From Candidatus Poribacteria bacterium (GTDB taxonomy: Bacteria > Poribacteria > WGA-4E > WGA-3G), in NCBI GenBank assembly GCA_022821965.1, contig JAJECN010000022.1:186001-250000 (forward strand): a DNA stretch of 64,000 nucleotides, written 5' to 3'. Below are positions 1 through 8,567 of the stretch, in pieces. The notes under the pieces were generated by a model, which saw nothing but the letters and a program-made list of their open reading frames with translations, had not been told where the DNA came from and did not search any database. The translations under genes were made by a program, and so were the position numbers. Position 1 is the stretch's first letter; each line of letters starts with the position of its first letter.

Positions 1-15
1 AGCGACTCGACCAGC

Positions 16-822
16 CTATCCACTTCTCTTTAGTCTACCAACGCGTTTGGCATACTTTTCACCCAAATGGAAAACCCAAAATCCGAGTGGAATGAGTAGA
101 ACACCAATGACGAGTAATAGAAACAGATTGCCCAATTGGCTTTCAATCGAAGCATTCTCCAGTATCGCCGCACGAATGGACCTGATCGTATAGGTGGCAG
201 GCGAAATTCTGGAAATCGGTTGGAGCCATTCCGGTAATACCTCAATTTCATAATAGATACCGGAAACTAAGAGTAACATCGATTGAATGATACCTGTTGC
301 AGCTTGTCCCTTTTCCGGTGAAAGTAAGGGAAAGATCGCCGCCATCAAACCAATCCCAATGAAAGAGAGACTTGAGATGCCAACAGTGACCACCATTGTT
401 AGCCAATTCGCATTTCCTAAGTCAATGTGTTCACCGAAAAAGAAAGGCATTATCGCCAAAACTAAACCGGTTCGTAAGAGTCCATATAGGATCGCAAAGA
501 AGCAAGACCCAACAAGATGGGTAATACGATAGATGGGTGCCATAAAGGTATATTCGATCGTGCCTTCCCATCTCTCCCACGTAATAGCGTCGCTGACCTC
601 GCGCATCATAATGGAGAGAAATCCCCAGATTAATGCACCAATGACGAGGTAGAGTACATCTTTACTGGTGCCGCGTCCGACCATAATCAAGCCGATCGTC
701 AGGGCATTAACAATGGAGTAACTGAAAAAGAGAATTTCCCAACTTAGATACCGCTTTAGTAGATTAAAGTTGCGTTCAATAAAGGCATAAGAAACAACGG
801 TTTCACGTATAAGATTCAGCAT
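16..822 (-). CDS. ABC-2 type transporter permease
   Basis: A 268-residue integral membrane protein with about six hydrophobic segments and a charged C-terminal tail (KYAKRVGRLKR). The sequence fits the ABC-2 permease family: TM segments near 25-50 and 55-75, a cytoplasmic stretch with EGTIEYTFMAP (the coupling-helix type motif of this family), then four further segments. It lies 23 bases downstream of an ABC ATPase gene on the same strand, so the two very probably form one exporter. The substrate (drug, lipid or polysaccharide) cannot be read from the sequence. The family assignment is firm. Confidence 0.85.
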   Translation of the reverse strand: MLNLIRETVVSYAFIERNFNLLKRYLSWEILFFSYSIVNALTIGLIMVGRGTSKDVLYLVIGALIWGFLSIMMREVSDAITWERWEGTIEYTFMAPIYRITHLVGSCFFAILYGLLRTGLVLAIMPFFFGEHIDLGNANWLTMVVTVGISSLSFIGIGLMAAIFPLLSPEKGQAATGIIQSMLLLVSGIYYEIEVLPEWLQPISRISPATYTIRSIRAAILENASIESQLGNLFLLLVIGVLLIPLGFWVFHLGEKYAKRVGRLKRSG

Positions 823-845
823 TTTTGGGTGTAGTTTGTGAGAAA

Positions 846-1736
846 CTACTCTTCCTCCTCGATCGGCTTACCAGTGAGGGCAATAAAAACGTCCTCCAAT
901 GTTCCGAGGTCACCATTCTCTGATGGTGTGTTAGCAATGAGTTCTTCGACGGTCCCTTCAGCGATAAATCGTCCTTTGTCAATAATCGCGATCTTATCAC
1001 ACAATCTTTCAGCCTCCGCCATATCGTGTGTCGTTAGGACGATGACAGCGTTGCGTTCTTGGCGGATCTCCTCAATAAAGGCTTGCACATCGCGCTTGGA
1101 TTTGGGGTCGAGTCCTGTTGTCGGTTCATCAAGCAGAAGGAGCATAGGAGTGGTGAGTAGGGCGCGTGCGATTGCGACTTTCTGTTGCATCCCGCGCGAT
1201 AAGTGCTCCATCTCTTCGTTCATCCGATCTGGGTCAAAACCGAGTCTTTCTAAAATCTGCTTTGATTTTCGCTCGGCTTCGTCAGCGGGAATACCGTAAA
1301 GGCGTGCAGCATAAATCAGATTTTCTGCTGAAGAGAGGCGTTTAAAGAACGAGGCTTCGACAGACACACGATTCATTATCTGTCTGACCTTTAGGCTCTC
1401 CGTTACAACATCGTCTCCGAAGACGTGAATACTCCCCGCATCAGGGGTAAGTAGCGTTGAAATAAGGCGAATCAAGGTTGACTTCCCTGAGCCATTTGCA
1501 CCGAGAATACCATAGATTTCCCCGATGTTAACTTCTAAGGAGATGTCGTCAACTGCACGGATGACCTCTTTCTCTCGCTTGAACACGTTCTGAATTTTCT
1601 GATGAAAACGTAATTTATCATTTGTCCGCTTGGTTCGATGAAAATGTTTCGTTACCTTGTGGACAGCTAATCCATAGATAGGTTGCTCCACCTTTTTCCC
1701 TCTCACTAAACTGGTAGTTTCCAAAACTCTTGACAT
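846..1736 (-). CDS. ABC transporter ATP-binding protein
   Basis: ATPase subunit for the adjacent ABC-2 permease. It has a complete nucleotide-binding domain: Walker A GANGSGKST (about residues 77-85), signature LSRGMQQKVAIARAL, Walker B LLLLDEPTTGLDP and switch TTHDMAEAERL. An N-terminal extension of about 45 basic residues (KHFHRTKRTNDKLRF) precedes the ABC core. The frame is open to a TTG at 1766, but a TATAAT box overlaps codons 2-4 of that version, so I start at ATG 1736 (296 aa). The DrrA/daunorubicin-type subfamily is likely from the TTGLDP and C-terminal layout; the substrate is unknown. Confidence 0.85.
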   Translation of the reverse strand: MSRVLETTSLVRGKKVEQPIYGLAVHKVTKHFHRTKRTNDKLRFHQKIQNVFKREKEVIRAVDDISLEVNIGEIYGILGANGSGKSTLIRLISTLLTPDAGSIHVFGDDVVTESLKVRQIMNRVSVEASFFKRLSSAENLIYAARLYGIPADEAERKSKQILERLGFDPDRMNEEMEHLSRGMQQKVAIARALLTTPMLLLLDEPTTGLDPKSKRDVQAFIEEIRQERNAVIVLTTHDMAEAERLCDKIAIIDKGRFIAEGTVEELIANTPSENGDLGTLEDVFIALTGKPIEEEE

Positions 1737-1755
1737 TTCACAGGCACTCTTATAT

Positions 1756-1786
1756 ATTATACCCAAAGTTCGTGAACATTTGGTAA
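1756..1786 (-). promoter_or_regulatory. putative promoter of the ABC exporter operon
   Basis: TATAAT lies at 1761-1756 on the minus strand, with a weak TTACCA at 1786-1781 separated by 19 bases. The -10 box is perfect but the -35 and spacing are poor, so this is tentative. It supports the downstream ATG at 1736 rather than the TTG at 1766. Confidence 0.35.
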
Positions 1787-1821
1787 TTTATTTTTCGCCG
1801 ATTTGAAACAGAGTGGAGCAT

Positions 1822-1850
1822 TTAGCAATAACACTCACACCTCTTATATT
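1822..1850 (+). promoter_or_regulatory. putative sigma70 promoter of the sugar operon
   Basis: TTAGCA (1822-1827), 17-base spacer, TATATT (1845-1850), 35 bases before the isomerase start codon. The spacing is ideal; each box has one or two mismatches. Confidence 0.4.
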
Positions 1851-1885
1851 GTTGGAACTTATACAAAGAAAAGAGCGGAGGAACA

Positions 1886-2935
1886 ATGCCGAAGATCAAA
1901 GGTCCAGCTATCTTCCTCGCCCAATTTATGCGGGACGAGGCTCCATACGATACTATGGAAAATATTGGGAAATGGGTTGCAAGCTTGGGGTACAAAGGTG
2001 TCCAAATCCCCGGTTGGGACGACCGTGTCATTGACATCGGGAAAGCCGCCGAGTCGAAAACCTATTGCGATGAATTCAAAGGAACACTCAACGAGATAGG
2101 GCTTGAGGCGACGGAGGTTGCGGGTTACCTCGCTGGTCAGGTGCTGGCTGTGCATCCCGCGTACGAAGTCATGTTTGAGGCGTTCCATCCGCCCGGCTTG
2201 CGCGGTGCCGAAAGGACAGCATGGGCAGCAGGCGAATTGACGAAATGCGTCCACGCTTCGGTCAATATGGGGCTGGATGTCATTCCCGTGCTTTCAGGTG
2301 GTTTTGCGTGGCATACCGTCTACCCGTGGCCCCAACGTCCCGATGGAATCATTGAAGAGGCGTTCAAAGAACTCGCTGCACGATGGTTGCCCCTTCTGGA
2401 TCTGGCACACGAAAACGGCCAGGTCTTCGCCTACGAACTTCATCCGGGTTCAGATATCTACGATGGGGCAACTTATGAGATGTTCTTGGACTACACTGAT
2501 GACCATCCCGCTGCCTGTCTCAACTACGATCCGAGCCATTTTCTCCTTCAACAACTCGATTACATCGATTTCATTCGACTTTACAAGGAACGTATCAAGG
2601 GATTTCATGTTAAGGACGCCGAGTTCCGTCCAACAGGTCGAGTCGGAGTCTATGGTGGCTATCAGTCATGGGCTGGACGTGCCGGAAGGTTCCGTTCGCT
2701 CGGCGACGGGCAGGTGGATTTCACACAGGTATTCACACTGCTTACCGAAGCAGGCTACGACAGTTGGGCAGTGCTGGAATGGGAATGCTGTGTTAAAAGT
2801 CCAGAGCAAGGCGCGGCAGAGGGTGCCCCGTTTATCGCTAAACATATCATCGAAACAACCGACGTTGCCTTCGATGACTTTGCAGGCGGTGAAACAGACG
2901 TGGAACGGAATCGGGACATTCTTGGGTTGAATTGA
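1886..2935 (+). CDS. sugar phosphate isomerase/epimerase (xylose isomerase-like TIM barrel)
   Basis: A 349-residue AP-endonuclease-2/xylose-isomerase-like TIM barrel protein, probably acting on a keto- or aldo-sugar in the cytoplasm. The expected metal-ligand strands are visible: YELHPG, NYDPSHF, GFHVKDAE and LEWECC, which supply the Glu/Asp/His/Glu set of this fold. The start is preceded by GCGGAGGAACA, a good ribosome site. Two Gfo/Idh/MocA oxidoreductases follow on the same strand, a pairing typical of inositol and unusual-sugar catabolism. The exact substrate cannot be told from sequence. Confidence 0.85.
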   Translation: MPKIKGPAIFLAQFMRDEAPYDTMENIGKWVASLGYKGVQIPGWDDRVIDIGKAAESKTYCDEFKGTLNEIGLEATEVAGYLAGQVLAVHPAYEVMFEAFHPPGLRGAERTAWAAGELTKCVHASVNMGLDVIPVLSGGFAWHTVYPWPQRPDGIIEEAFKELAARWLPLLDLAHENGQVFAYELHPGSDIYDGATYEMFLDYTDDHPAACLNYDPSHFLLQQLDYIDFIRLYKERIKGFHVKDAEFRPTGRVGVYGGYQSWAGRAGRFRSLGDGQVDFTQVFTLLTEAGYDSWAVLEWECCVKSPEQGAAEGAPFIAKHIIETTDVAFDDFAGGETDVERNRDILGLN

Positions 2936-2940
2936 AGATA

Positions 2941-3030
2941 GTTGTCGGTTCTCGGTTTTCGGGTAATCAGGGAGCTTACACCCATCAGAAGACTCTTTAA
3001 CTGAACACTGACAACTGAGAACCGATAACC
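2941..3030. repeat. heptamer inverted-repeat element, copy A
   Basis: The left arm (2941-2970) is built of seven-base units GTTGTCG, GTTCTCG, GTTTTCG. The right arm (3001-3030) is the inverse, TGACAAC, TGAGAAC, CGATAAC. The centre holds CATCAGAAGACTCTT, nearly shared with copy B. It fills the gap between two co-directional genes and could fold into a long imperfect hairpin in the transcript. Confidence 0.75.
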
Positions 3031-3048
3031 AAATTGGAGTGAATCACT

Positions 3049-4209
3049 ATGGAATCTTGGAAACGGAAATTACGAATGGGTATGGTAGGCGGTGGACAAG
3101 GTGCTTTTATTGGTGGTGTTCACCGTATCGCTGCCACACTCGATCAGCAGATTGAAGTCGTCGCGGGGTGTTTCTCGCGCGACCCTGAAAACACACGCGT
3201 CACCGGTGAGGAATTGTATCTCGACACAAACCGTTGTTACGACAGTTACACAGAGATGGCAACCGCCGAGGCTGCGCTCCCCGAAGATGAACGTATTGAC
3301 TTTGTGAGCATTGTCACGCCGAACATCTCCCACTTTGACATCGCGAAGACCTTTTTGGATGCGGGTTTCCACGTTGTCTGCGATAAGCCGATGACTTACA
3401 GTCTTGATGAGGCAGAAGCTCTTGTCCAACTTGTTGAAGATTCAGGGCTTGTTTTTGCGTTGACACACAACTATACGGGGCATCCGCTCGTGCGGCACGC
3501 GCGTGATCTGTTTGCTGAGGGTTCAATGGGACAAATCCGTAAGGTTATCGTTGAATACCTTCAGGACTTCCTGATGGTGCCGCACGAAAAGCTTGGGCAG
3601 AAACAAGCGGCGTGGCGTGTGGATCCATCGCAGTCAGGTATCGGTGGCACGATGGGCGATGTTGGTACGCACTGCGTTAACCTACTCGAATACGTCACTG
3701 GTGATCCGATTACTGAACTCTGTGCTGACAAAAGCACTTTCCTTCCGGACAGGGTACTGGATGAGGATGTCAACGCCTTGCTCCGTTTCAAGGGTGGTGG
3801 AAAGGGTGTTTTAAGCATCAGTCAGGTCGCCACTGGAGAGGAAAACGGGCTTACACTCCGTGTCTACGCTGAACAGGGTGCGGTGAAATGGGCACAGGAG
3901 AATCCGAACTATCTTGAACTTTATCGCTACGGTGAACCGAGGCAGACGCTTACGCGCGGTCAGGGTTACCTCTCCGATGCAGCGGCGGCAGGCGCGCGTA
4001 TTCCAACCGGACATCCCGAAGGATATTTAGAGGCATTCGCGACGATTTATGTGGGTGTTGTTGAAGCGATTCGGCAGCACATTGACGGCAACCCAATGGA
4101 AACCGAGGCATACGATTTTCCGACAGTCTATGATGGATTGAGGGGTATGCAGTTCATTTACAAAGCCGTTGCGTCTTGTGAGAACGGTTCGACTTGGGTT
4201 TCAATGTGA
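3049..4209 (+). CDS. Gfo/Idh/MocA family oxidoreductase
   Basis: A 386-residue NAD(P)-dependent sugar oxidoreductase. The N-terminal Rossmann fold has GMVGGGQGAFIGGVHR (about residues 11-26), and the family motif CDKPMTYSLDEAE carries the conserved EKP-type lysine as DKP. The C-terminal domain has GGTMGDVGTHCVNLLEYVTG, which supplies the catalytic Asp/His region. It likely oxidises or epimerises a cyclic polyol or sugar together with the upstream isomerase and the next gene. The ribosome site is TTGGAGTG. The substrate is unknown. Confidence 0.88.
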   Translation: MESWKRKLRMGMVGGGQGAFIGGVHRIAATLDQQIEVVAGCFSRDPENTRVTGEELYLDTNRCYDSYTEMATAEAALPEDERIDFVSIVTPNISHFDIAKTFLDAGFHVVCDKPMTYSLDEAEALVQLVEDSGLVFALTHNYTGHPLVRHARDLFAEGSMGQIRKVIVEYLQDFLMVPHEKLGQKQAAWRVDPSQSGIGGTMGDVGTHCVNLLEYVTGDPITELCADKSTFLPDRVLDEDVNALLRFKGGGKGVLSISQVATGEENGLTLRVYAEQGAVKWAQENPNYLELYRYGEPRQTLTRGQGYLSDAAAAGARIPTGHPEGYLEAFATIYVGVVEAIRQHIDGNPMETEAYDFPTVYDGLRGMQFIYKAVASCENGSTWVSM

Positions 4210-4214
4210 TAAAA

Positions 4215-4311
4215 GTTATCAGTTATCAGTCGTCAGTTATCAGGGCAAGAGGATTTTGGCGTACATCAGACTCTTCTTTCATCTGACAACCGAGGACTGA
4301 AAACTGACGAC
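4215..4311. repeat. heptamer inverted-repeat element, copy B
   Basis: The left arm (4215-4243) reads GTTATCA, GTTATCA, GTCGTCA, GTTATCA. The right arm (4281-4311) is the inverse with TGACAAC, CGAGGAC, TGAAAAC, TGACGAC. The centre holds CATCAGACTCTT, shared with copy A. It sits between two co-directional Gfo/Idh genes, starting six bases after the upstream stop codon. Confidence 0.8.
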
Positions 4312-4330
4312 TATTCAAAAGGAGATAGCC

Positions 4331-5365
4331 ATGCAAGCATCTAATACTGAACCTTTTCGCGTCGGATTTTTGAACGTTGCATCGTATTCACACATGCCAC
4401 TGTGGGCACCGCACATCAATCCGCGTGCTGGACAGACAGATACCCCATTCACAGGAATGCGGATCACGCACTGCTGGGATATTGAGTACGAGGAGGCGCA
4501 AGCGATTGCCACGACTTACGGTTGCACAGCCGTTAAGAACTTCGATGATATGTTGGGGAAGGTGGACGGCATAATCTCCGGTGGCTACTACAACCACCCA
4601 TGGAACCACATCCTTCATGAACCGTATCTGGAGGCTGGGCTGCCAAACCTGATCAACCGACCGTTTGCGAACTCCCTTGCCAAAGCACAGCAAATGATTG
4701 AACTCGCGGAAAAGCACGGGGCGACCATCCTTGCGCCATCAAGCCATGAACACAACGATGCCATCTCACGAGCGAAGGCATGGGCGAGCGATAAACAGAT
4801 TGTCTGCTATACAGCGACCAACTCATTTGATGATTACCCGACCCACGGGATTCACGGTGTCTACATGGTCTGCAAAGCGATCGCAGAAGCGGGGAATTCG
4901 GTTGTGTCCGTGGCGTATCGAGGGGACAGCTGGCATAGTCCGCCTGGAGTCATCACTTTGGAGCATGTTGACAGCGAGGGACGACAATTCTACGGGACAC
5001 TTCATCAGGTAAGCGGTTCTTGGGGCACGGTGCAAATTCATACGCAGGAAGCTTATGGAGGTGAGAATTTTAGAATCCACACCGGTACCGGTTATCCTTA
5101 TGACAAGACAGAGATCTGGCTACCGACGATTTGGGCGTTCCAGAACATGGCACTCCATAACGAGATGCCACAGACGTTTGCGCAGCTCCTGCACAAGACG
5201 AACGTCTTTCTCGCGGGTTGGAGATCTGTGTTGGAAAATGATGGCAAACCTGTGAAATTAACGGATGTCGCCGAAGAGTGGACTGCCCCCGCAGAACTTC
5301 CGAATCATCCTGATCACAATACGGTATCGCTGTTTCAGAAGAAGTTCGGGGACGGTTCAATATAA
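4331..5365 (+). CDS. Gfo/Idh/MocA family oxidoreductase (divergent)
   Basis: A 344-residue protein with a Gfo/Idh-like Rossmann N-terminus (FRVGFLNVASYSH), AxxYG (IATTYGCTAVKNFDDML) and a substrate-loop region NLINRPFANSLAKAQ at the position of the usual CEKP motif. Here the lysine is replaced by RPF, so catalysis may differ or be lost. The C-terminal half is an alpha/beta dimerisation domain. AAAGGAGATAGCC precedes ATG. Third gene of the operon after repeat copy B. Distant members of this family act as scaffold or accessory subunits, so a non-catalytic role is possible. Confidence 0.75.
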   Translation: MQASNTEPFRVGFLNVASYSHMPLWAPHINPRAGQTDTPFTGMRITHCWDIEYEEAQAIATTYGCTAVKNFDDMLGKVDGIISGGYYNHPWNHILHEPYLEAGLPNLINRPFANSLAKAQQMIELAEKHGATILAPSSHEHNDAISRAKAWASDKQIVCYTATNSFDDYPTHGIHGVYMVCKAIAEAGNSVVSVAYRGDSWHSPPGVITLEHVDSEGRQFYGTLHQVSGSWGTVQIHTQEAYGGENFRIHTGTGYPYDKTEIWLPTIWAFQNMALHNEMPQTFAQLLHKTNVFLAGWRSVLENDGKPVKLTDVAEEWTAPAELPNHPDHNTVSLFQKKFGDGSI

Positions 5366-5420
5366 TAGAATGTTGGATAGTATGTGTGGTTGCACGTGTC
5401 TGTCAAACAAGTACCTACAT

Positions 5421-5485
5421 CGGAGGGAGTTTGTAGGGGCTGGGTAATCCAATGTGTAAGGGCTGGGTTACCCAGTCCCTATTAT
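5421..5485. repeat. GGGCTGGGT tandem and hairpin repeat
   Basis: Two near copies, GTAGGGGCTGGGTAA and GTAAGGGCTGGGTTA, the second followed by CCCAGTCCC so that it folds back on itself. It lies between the convergent ends of the genes at 5365 and 5530 and could act as a two-way terminator. It has no clear T tract. Confidence 0.55.
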
Positions 5486-5529
5486 AATGCGTGTTGAAAT
5501 ACGACAGATGGATTAACGAAAATCGGATT

Positions 5530-6297
5530 CTAACGCCGCGATTTAACACTTGCCCAAGTGGTTGCGAGTTTATCCGCGGGATCTACAGGCAAAGCAGTTA
5601 GGTCTTCCATGCTCCGCGCAATATCGTCTTCCGACAAAGCGCGATCCCATACCGTTACCTCATCGATGATCCCGTTGAACTTTTGACCGGTCGCGCCCCA
5701 TGAGCCGATCATCGTATCGCCCGCCTTTCCAAGGTATTCAATTCCAGCCTTGCCTGCGTCTTCAACCACTGACTTACCGTCAATGTAAATCTGTCGGGAT
5801 TTGCCTTTTACATCCAACCAGAAACAGATGTGTGCCCATTTGTCTGCTTTGACTGCAGCAGGTGCGTCAAGGTCATTGGCATAAAAACCCATACGGACAG
5901 TGCCGCTGTTGTAGATACGATAGTGCAGACTTGTATTCTGAGCGTTGACCTGTGTCTGTGTGAAGACACACTGCTGATCTGCTCCGCTTAGTGCCGGTTT
6001 GACCCACATTGTCACCGTAAAACTCTTTTCGTTCAGTTCAATATAGGGTGCTTTCACTTCGCCTGCTTGACCGAACTCTAAGGCTTTTCCAAACTTACCA
6101 TCAACCCAATCCGCATCCCCGACGAGTTCAGCGTCGTTTCCGTGTGGGGAAAGATCTTCCATCGCTTTTCCTTTGCCTTCGTTGAACGGAAGGTATAGCA
6201 GCAGCTCCTTATCCTTTAGATCCAACGCTGTAGCACTGAAAGGCATCAGCACTAATCCAGCAAGAATCAAAAAGGAAAGTACTATTCGATACATCAT
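5530..6297 (-). CDS. secreted LamG/concanavalin-like domain protein
   Basis: 255 residues with a signal peptide (SFLILAGLVLMPFSATA, cleavage near residue 24) followed by a LamG-like jelly-roll domain: LLYLPFNEGKGKAMEDLSPHGN, FGKALEFG, SFTVTMWVKP, WAHICFWLD, GIIDEVTVWDRALSEDDI. Such domains bind glycans or other ligands outside the cell. The last residues, DKLATTWASVK, resemble the tail of the secreted protein at 9822-10550. The start is supported by AGAGGAGG upstream of two ATGs. A single-gene unit with its own good promoter. Confidence 0.85.
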   Translation of the reverse strand: MMYRIVLSFLILAGLVLMPFSATALDLKDKELLLYLPFNEGKGKAMEDLSPHGNDAELVGDADWVDGKFGKALEFGQAGEVKAPYIELNEKSFTVTMWVKPALSGADQQCVFTQTQVNAQNTSLHYRIYNSGTVRMGFYANDLDAPAAVKADKWAHICFWLDVKGKSRQIYIDGKSVVEDAGKAGIEYLGKAGDTMIGSWGATGQKFNGIIDEVTVWDRALSEDDIARSMEDLTALPVDPADKLATTWASVKSRR

Positions 6298-6360
6298 GAT
6301 AAACTACCTCCTCTAAGGTAGACGTAAGTGATGTTCTTTTAGCTAATTTCATACCTATTT

Positions 6361-6389
6361 AGAATAACACAAAAATTCGGGAATGTCAA
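6361..6389 (-). promoter_or_regulatory. sigma70-type promoter of the LamG gene
   Basis: On the minus strand, TTGACA (6389-6384), a 17-base spacer and TATTCT (6366-6361). The box and spacing match a primary-sigma promoter closely, about 65 bases before the start codon. Confidence 0.7.
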
Positions 6390-6461
6390 GGTTTTTGCGA
6401 TTATATCTGATTTCGTAGGGTGTGCATATTAAGTTCGTTCATGAGTTGTCGGGCAACAGCA

Positions 6462-7397
6462 TCACTGGCTTTCATACTGGAGTCTGCCATTTCTGTTGGG
6501 GGTTTCAAAGGAATTTCTATTGGTATGAGATTCAACAGATCTCACTTCTTGTTTTTCAACCTTCGGTAGCAAGTGATATTTCCGTCGTGGTTCTTCATAT
6601 AGTCGTTGACACGTTAGCTCAATATATTTGGATTCTATCTCGTATCCGACACATTTACGTTTGAACCTCAAGGCTCCGCGAGCAGTTTGCCCACTTCCCA
6701 AAAATGGATCGAGTATTTCATCGCCCTCTTCAGAATAGAGTAGCACCAAGCGTCGGACGAGTTCATCGGGGAATGGACACGGATGGTCGATCGTTTTCGG
6801 CGGCACGGGGGCGATATGCCAAATCGAGTTGGCGATATCACGTTTGAATACGTCGTCTATTGGGAGCGTAGGTTGTGAACCGTATCTGGGTTTATCGCCT
6901 TTACGGAATATGAGTATGTATTCGGTCATTATGTTCGGGTAATAGTACCCGGACTTCTGGTGTTGAATAAACGATCCAGCGCGTCTCACACCACCGGTGA
7001 CTTTATTCCATATTATATCTTGGTGGAAGTGCCAGTCTGTACCGTTCAACTGGCTTGTTAAATCAAATGGTGCTGGATAGTGTTTGCCTTTGTGGAGAAT
7101 TGTGCCGATAACGATAGCACAGAATCCGCCATCAATTGTGACCCGATAGACTTCAGAGAATACTTTTTTCAGTGTTGCGAGCCAATCCTCATAAGCTTTG
7201 CCAAGACCGTCATAGTTCCGCTCCCTATACCACGCTTCATTATCATTGGTGTGGGTATCGTAGTCAATAGCGTTCCAGTAAGGCGGTGAGGTGATTGTCA
7301 GGGCGATAGAATTATCCTTGCATTCCGGCATATTAAGACAGGAGGCGTGATAAAAACGATAATTTTCGTCCATGATTGGGGGGCGATTTTCAGGCAT
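6462..7397 (-). CDS. site-specific DNA methyltransferase (beta class, orphan)
   Basis: A 311-residue amino-methyltransferase of DNA. Motif IV is TSPPYW (residues 36-41), the form common in N4-cytosine enzymes. Motif I, DPFLGSGQTARGA, comes late (about residues 226-238), which gives the beta-class order. GYEIESKYIELTCQRL follows motif I, as in this family. No restriction endonuclease or specificity gene lies nearby, so it looks solitary and may serve in regulation or anti-restriction. The recognition site cannot be predicted. N6-adenine activity is an alternative. Confidence 0.87.
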   Translation of the reverse strand: MPENRPPIMDENYRFYHASCLNMPECKDNSIALTITSPPYWNAIDYDTHTNDNEAWYRERNYDGLGKAYEDWLATLKKVFSEVYRVTIDGGFCAIVIGTILHKGKHYPAPFDLTSQLNGTDWHFHQDIIWNKVTGGVRRAGSFIQHQKSGYYYPNIMTEYILIFRKGDKPRYGSQPTLPIDDVFKRDIANSIWHIAPVPPKTIDHPCPFPDELVRRLVLLYSEEGDEILDPFLGSGQTARGALRFKRKCVGYEIESKYIELTCQRLYEEPRRKYHLLPKVEKQEVRSVESHTNRNSFETPNRNGRLQYESQ

Positions 7398-7559
7398 ACG
7401 GATTCCTCATCTTAGAAAAGTATGAAATTTATCAAGGTTGAAGGTTCTATTTCTGTGTCCTGACTTACTTTTTGTTCTATTGATTTCTCGAAAAAAATAG
7501 AATCTGTTGGTCATCAGATTATCCCGTTTTCAGTTTCTTATTCCGCTGCGACGGTGAGA

Positions 7560-7601
7560 GGGTGGCAGATCTACCGTGTGATATACTCCGCAGTGCCACC
7601 C
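7560..7601 (-). terminator. possible stem-loop after the PhyH gene
   Basis: GGGTGGCA (7560-7567) pairs exactly with TGCCACCC (7594-7601), about 65 bases past the PhyH stop on the minus strand. There is no T tract, so it may be an mRNA-stabilising hairpin rather than a terminator. The rest of 7398-7665 shows nothing I recognise. Confidence 0.35.
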
Positions 7602-7665
7602 ATACGAGTTTGAATAGTGTATCAGATAGGTGTGAAAAATGCAAGACGATTTAGGGACATCAGCT

Positions 7666-8553
7666 CTACGCAAACAGACGATTCCAGTCGTGATGAGACT
7701 TCGCAACGCTCTCAGGGTTTACCCGACTCCGAGCGACAAAACCCGGAACAGATGCACGACCTGTGGGCAAACCGATTTGACTATAACGCGTATCAACACT
7801 CCAACGGACGGTATTGGAGCGGTTCGGCAGACCACGATGGACAACCCGCTCACTCGTTAGTAAGACATCCCCGCCATCCAGTTCAGCAGTGACGATGTCG
7901 CCGGGCGGTAATTCCACATCGCTAATTCCTCTGCCTCCAGTATGACCGGGGGTTGGATCTTGATAGTTGTGGTCAATCAGATTGAAACGGTGCGACCCTC
8001 GGATGACTTGCATGCACCCATTCTCTTCAGTTGCCTGAATGAGCGGAAGCCAGACATTCACAACCAGTGTTTCACCGGCTTCTTCCGGGATGAGATACGC
8101 CAAATCTTGGTGCCACGGGATGACCGTAATGTCTTGATATGGTAATTTGGCGCGGTAATTAAACTGTGGGTGTGCCAAAATCTCCTCACCTATAAGAGAT
8201 GCGATAACATCAAGTAACGCAGGTGCCGTTCTGAGCGTAAACATCCCGGCAGTCCGAATCTTCTGGTCGCGAAAATAGTTGCTCCAAATCCAGTTCGGAT
8301 CGGAACAGGCACTTGATACCATTCCTAACCTCGTGTCAAAAGGTTCGTCCTCATAAGTATCCGACGGGTCCAGGATTCCGTGTTTGACAGCTGCCCGAGT
8401 GCCATCATCAACCTTTTGCGCCAATTCATCAATCAAAGGTTGAAGTGCCTCGTCTGGCAGCACGTTTCGGACGAACAGAAAACCATCGTCGAGAAATTGC
8501 TGTTTCTGCTGCGCTGTGAGTCCGCCTTGATTGTGTTGTATAGACATTGCCAT
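7666..8553 (-). CDS. phytanoyl-CoA dioxygenase (PhyH) family protein
   Basis: A 295-residue Fe(II)/2-oxoglutarate-dependent oxygenase. The HxD metal motif is WHQD (His148, Asp150), the distal His is in RVVHRGLPNRS (His239), and the 2-oxoglutarate arginine is in NTVRWSVDTRY (Arg250). The protein is full length for the family. It lies 14 bases after a Gfo/Idh gene in a two-gene operon, so it probably hydroxylates a small organic acid or sugar-derived compound. The substrate is unknown; this family is often greatly expanded in Poribacteria-like genomes. Confidence 0.9.
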   Translation of the reverse strand: MAMSIQHNQGGLTAQQKQQFLDDGFLFVRNVLPDEALQPLIDELAQKVDDGTRAAVKHGILDPSDTYEDEPFDTRLGMVSSACSDPNWIWSNYFRDQKIRTAGMFTLRTAPALLDVIASLIGEEILAHPQFNYRAKLPYQDITVIPWHQDLAYLIPEEAGETLVVNVWLPLIQATEENGCMQVIRGSHRFNLIDHNYQDPTPGHTGGRGISDVELPPGDIVTAELDGGDVLLTSERVVHRGLPNRSNTVRWSVDTRYSQIGLPTGRASVPGFVARSRVNPESVAKSHHDWNRLFA

Positions 8554-8567
8554 TCTCCGTTTTGAAG

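Noticed and set aside
1859-2254. Minus-strand frame opposite the isomerase
   Set aside because: No start signal or domain; the opposite strand is a clear enzyme with metal-ligand motifs.
2941-4311. Heptamer repeats as a CRISPR array
   Set aside because: Units are adjacent seven-mers with an opposing arm; there are no spacers of regular length and no cas genes.
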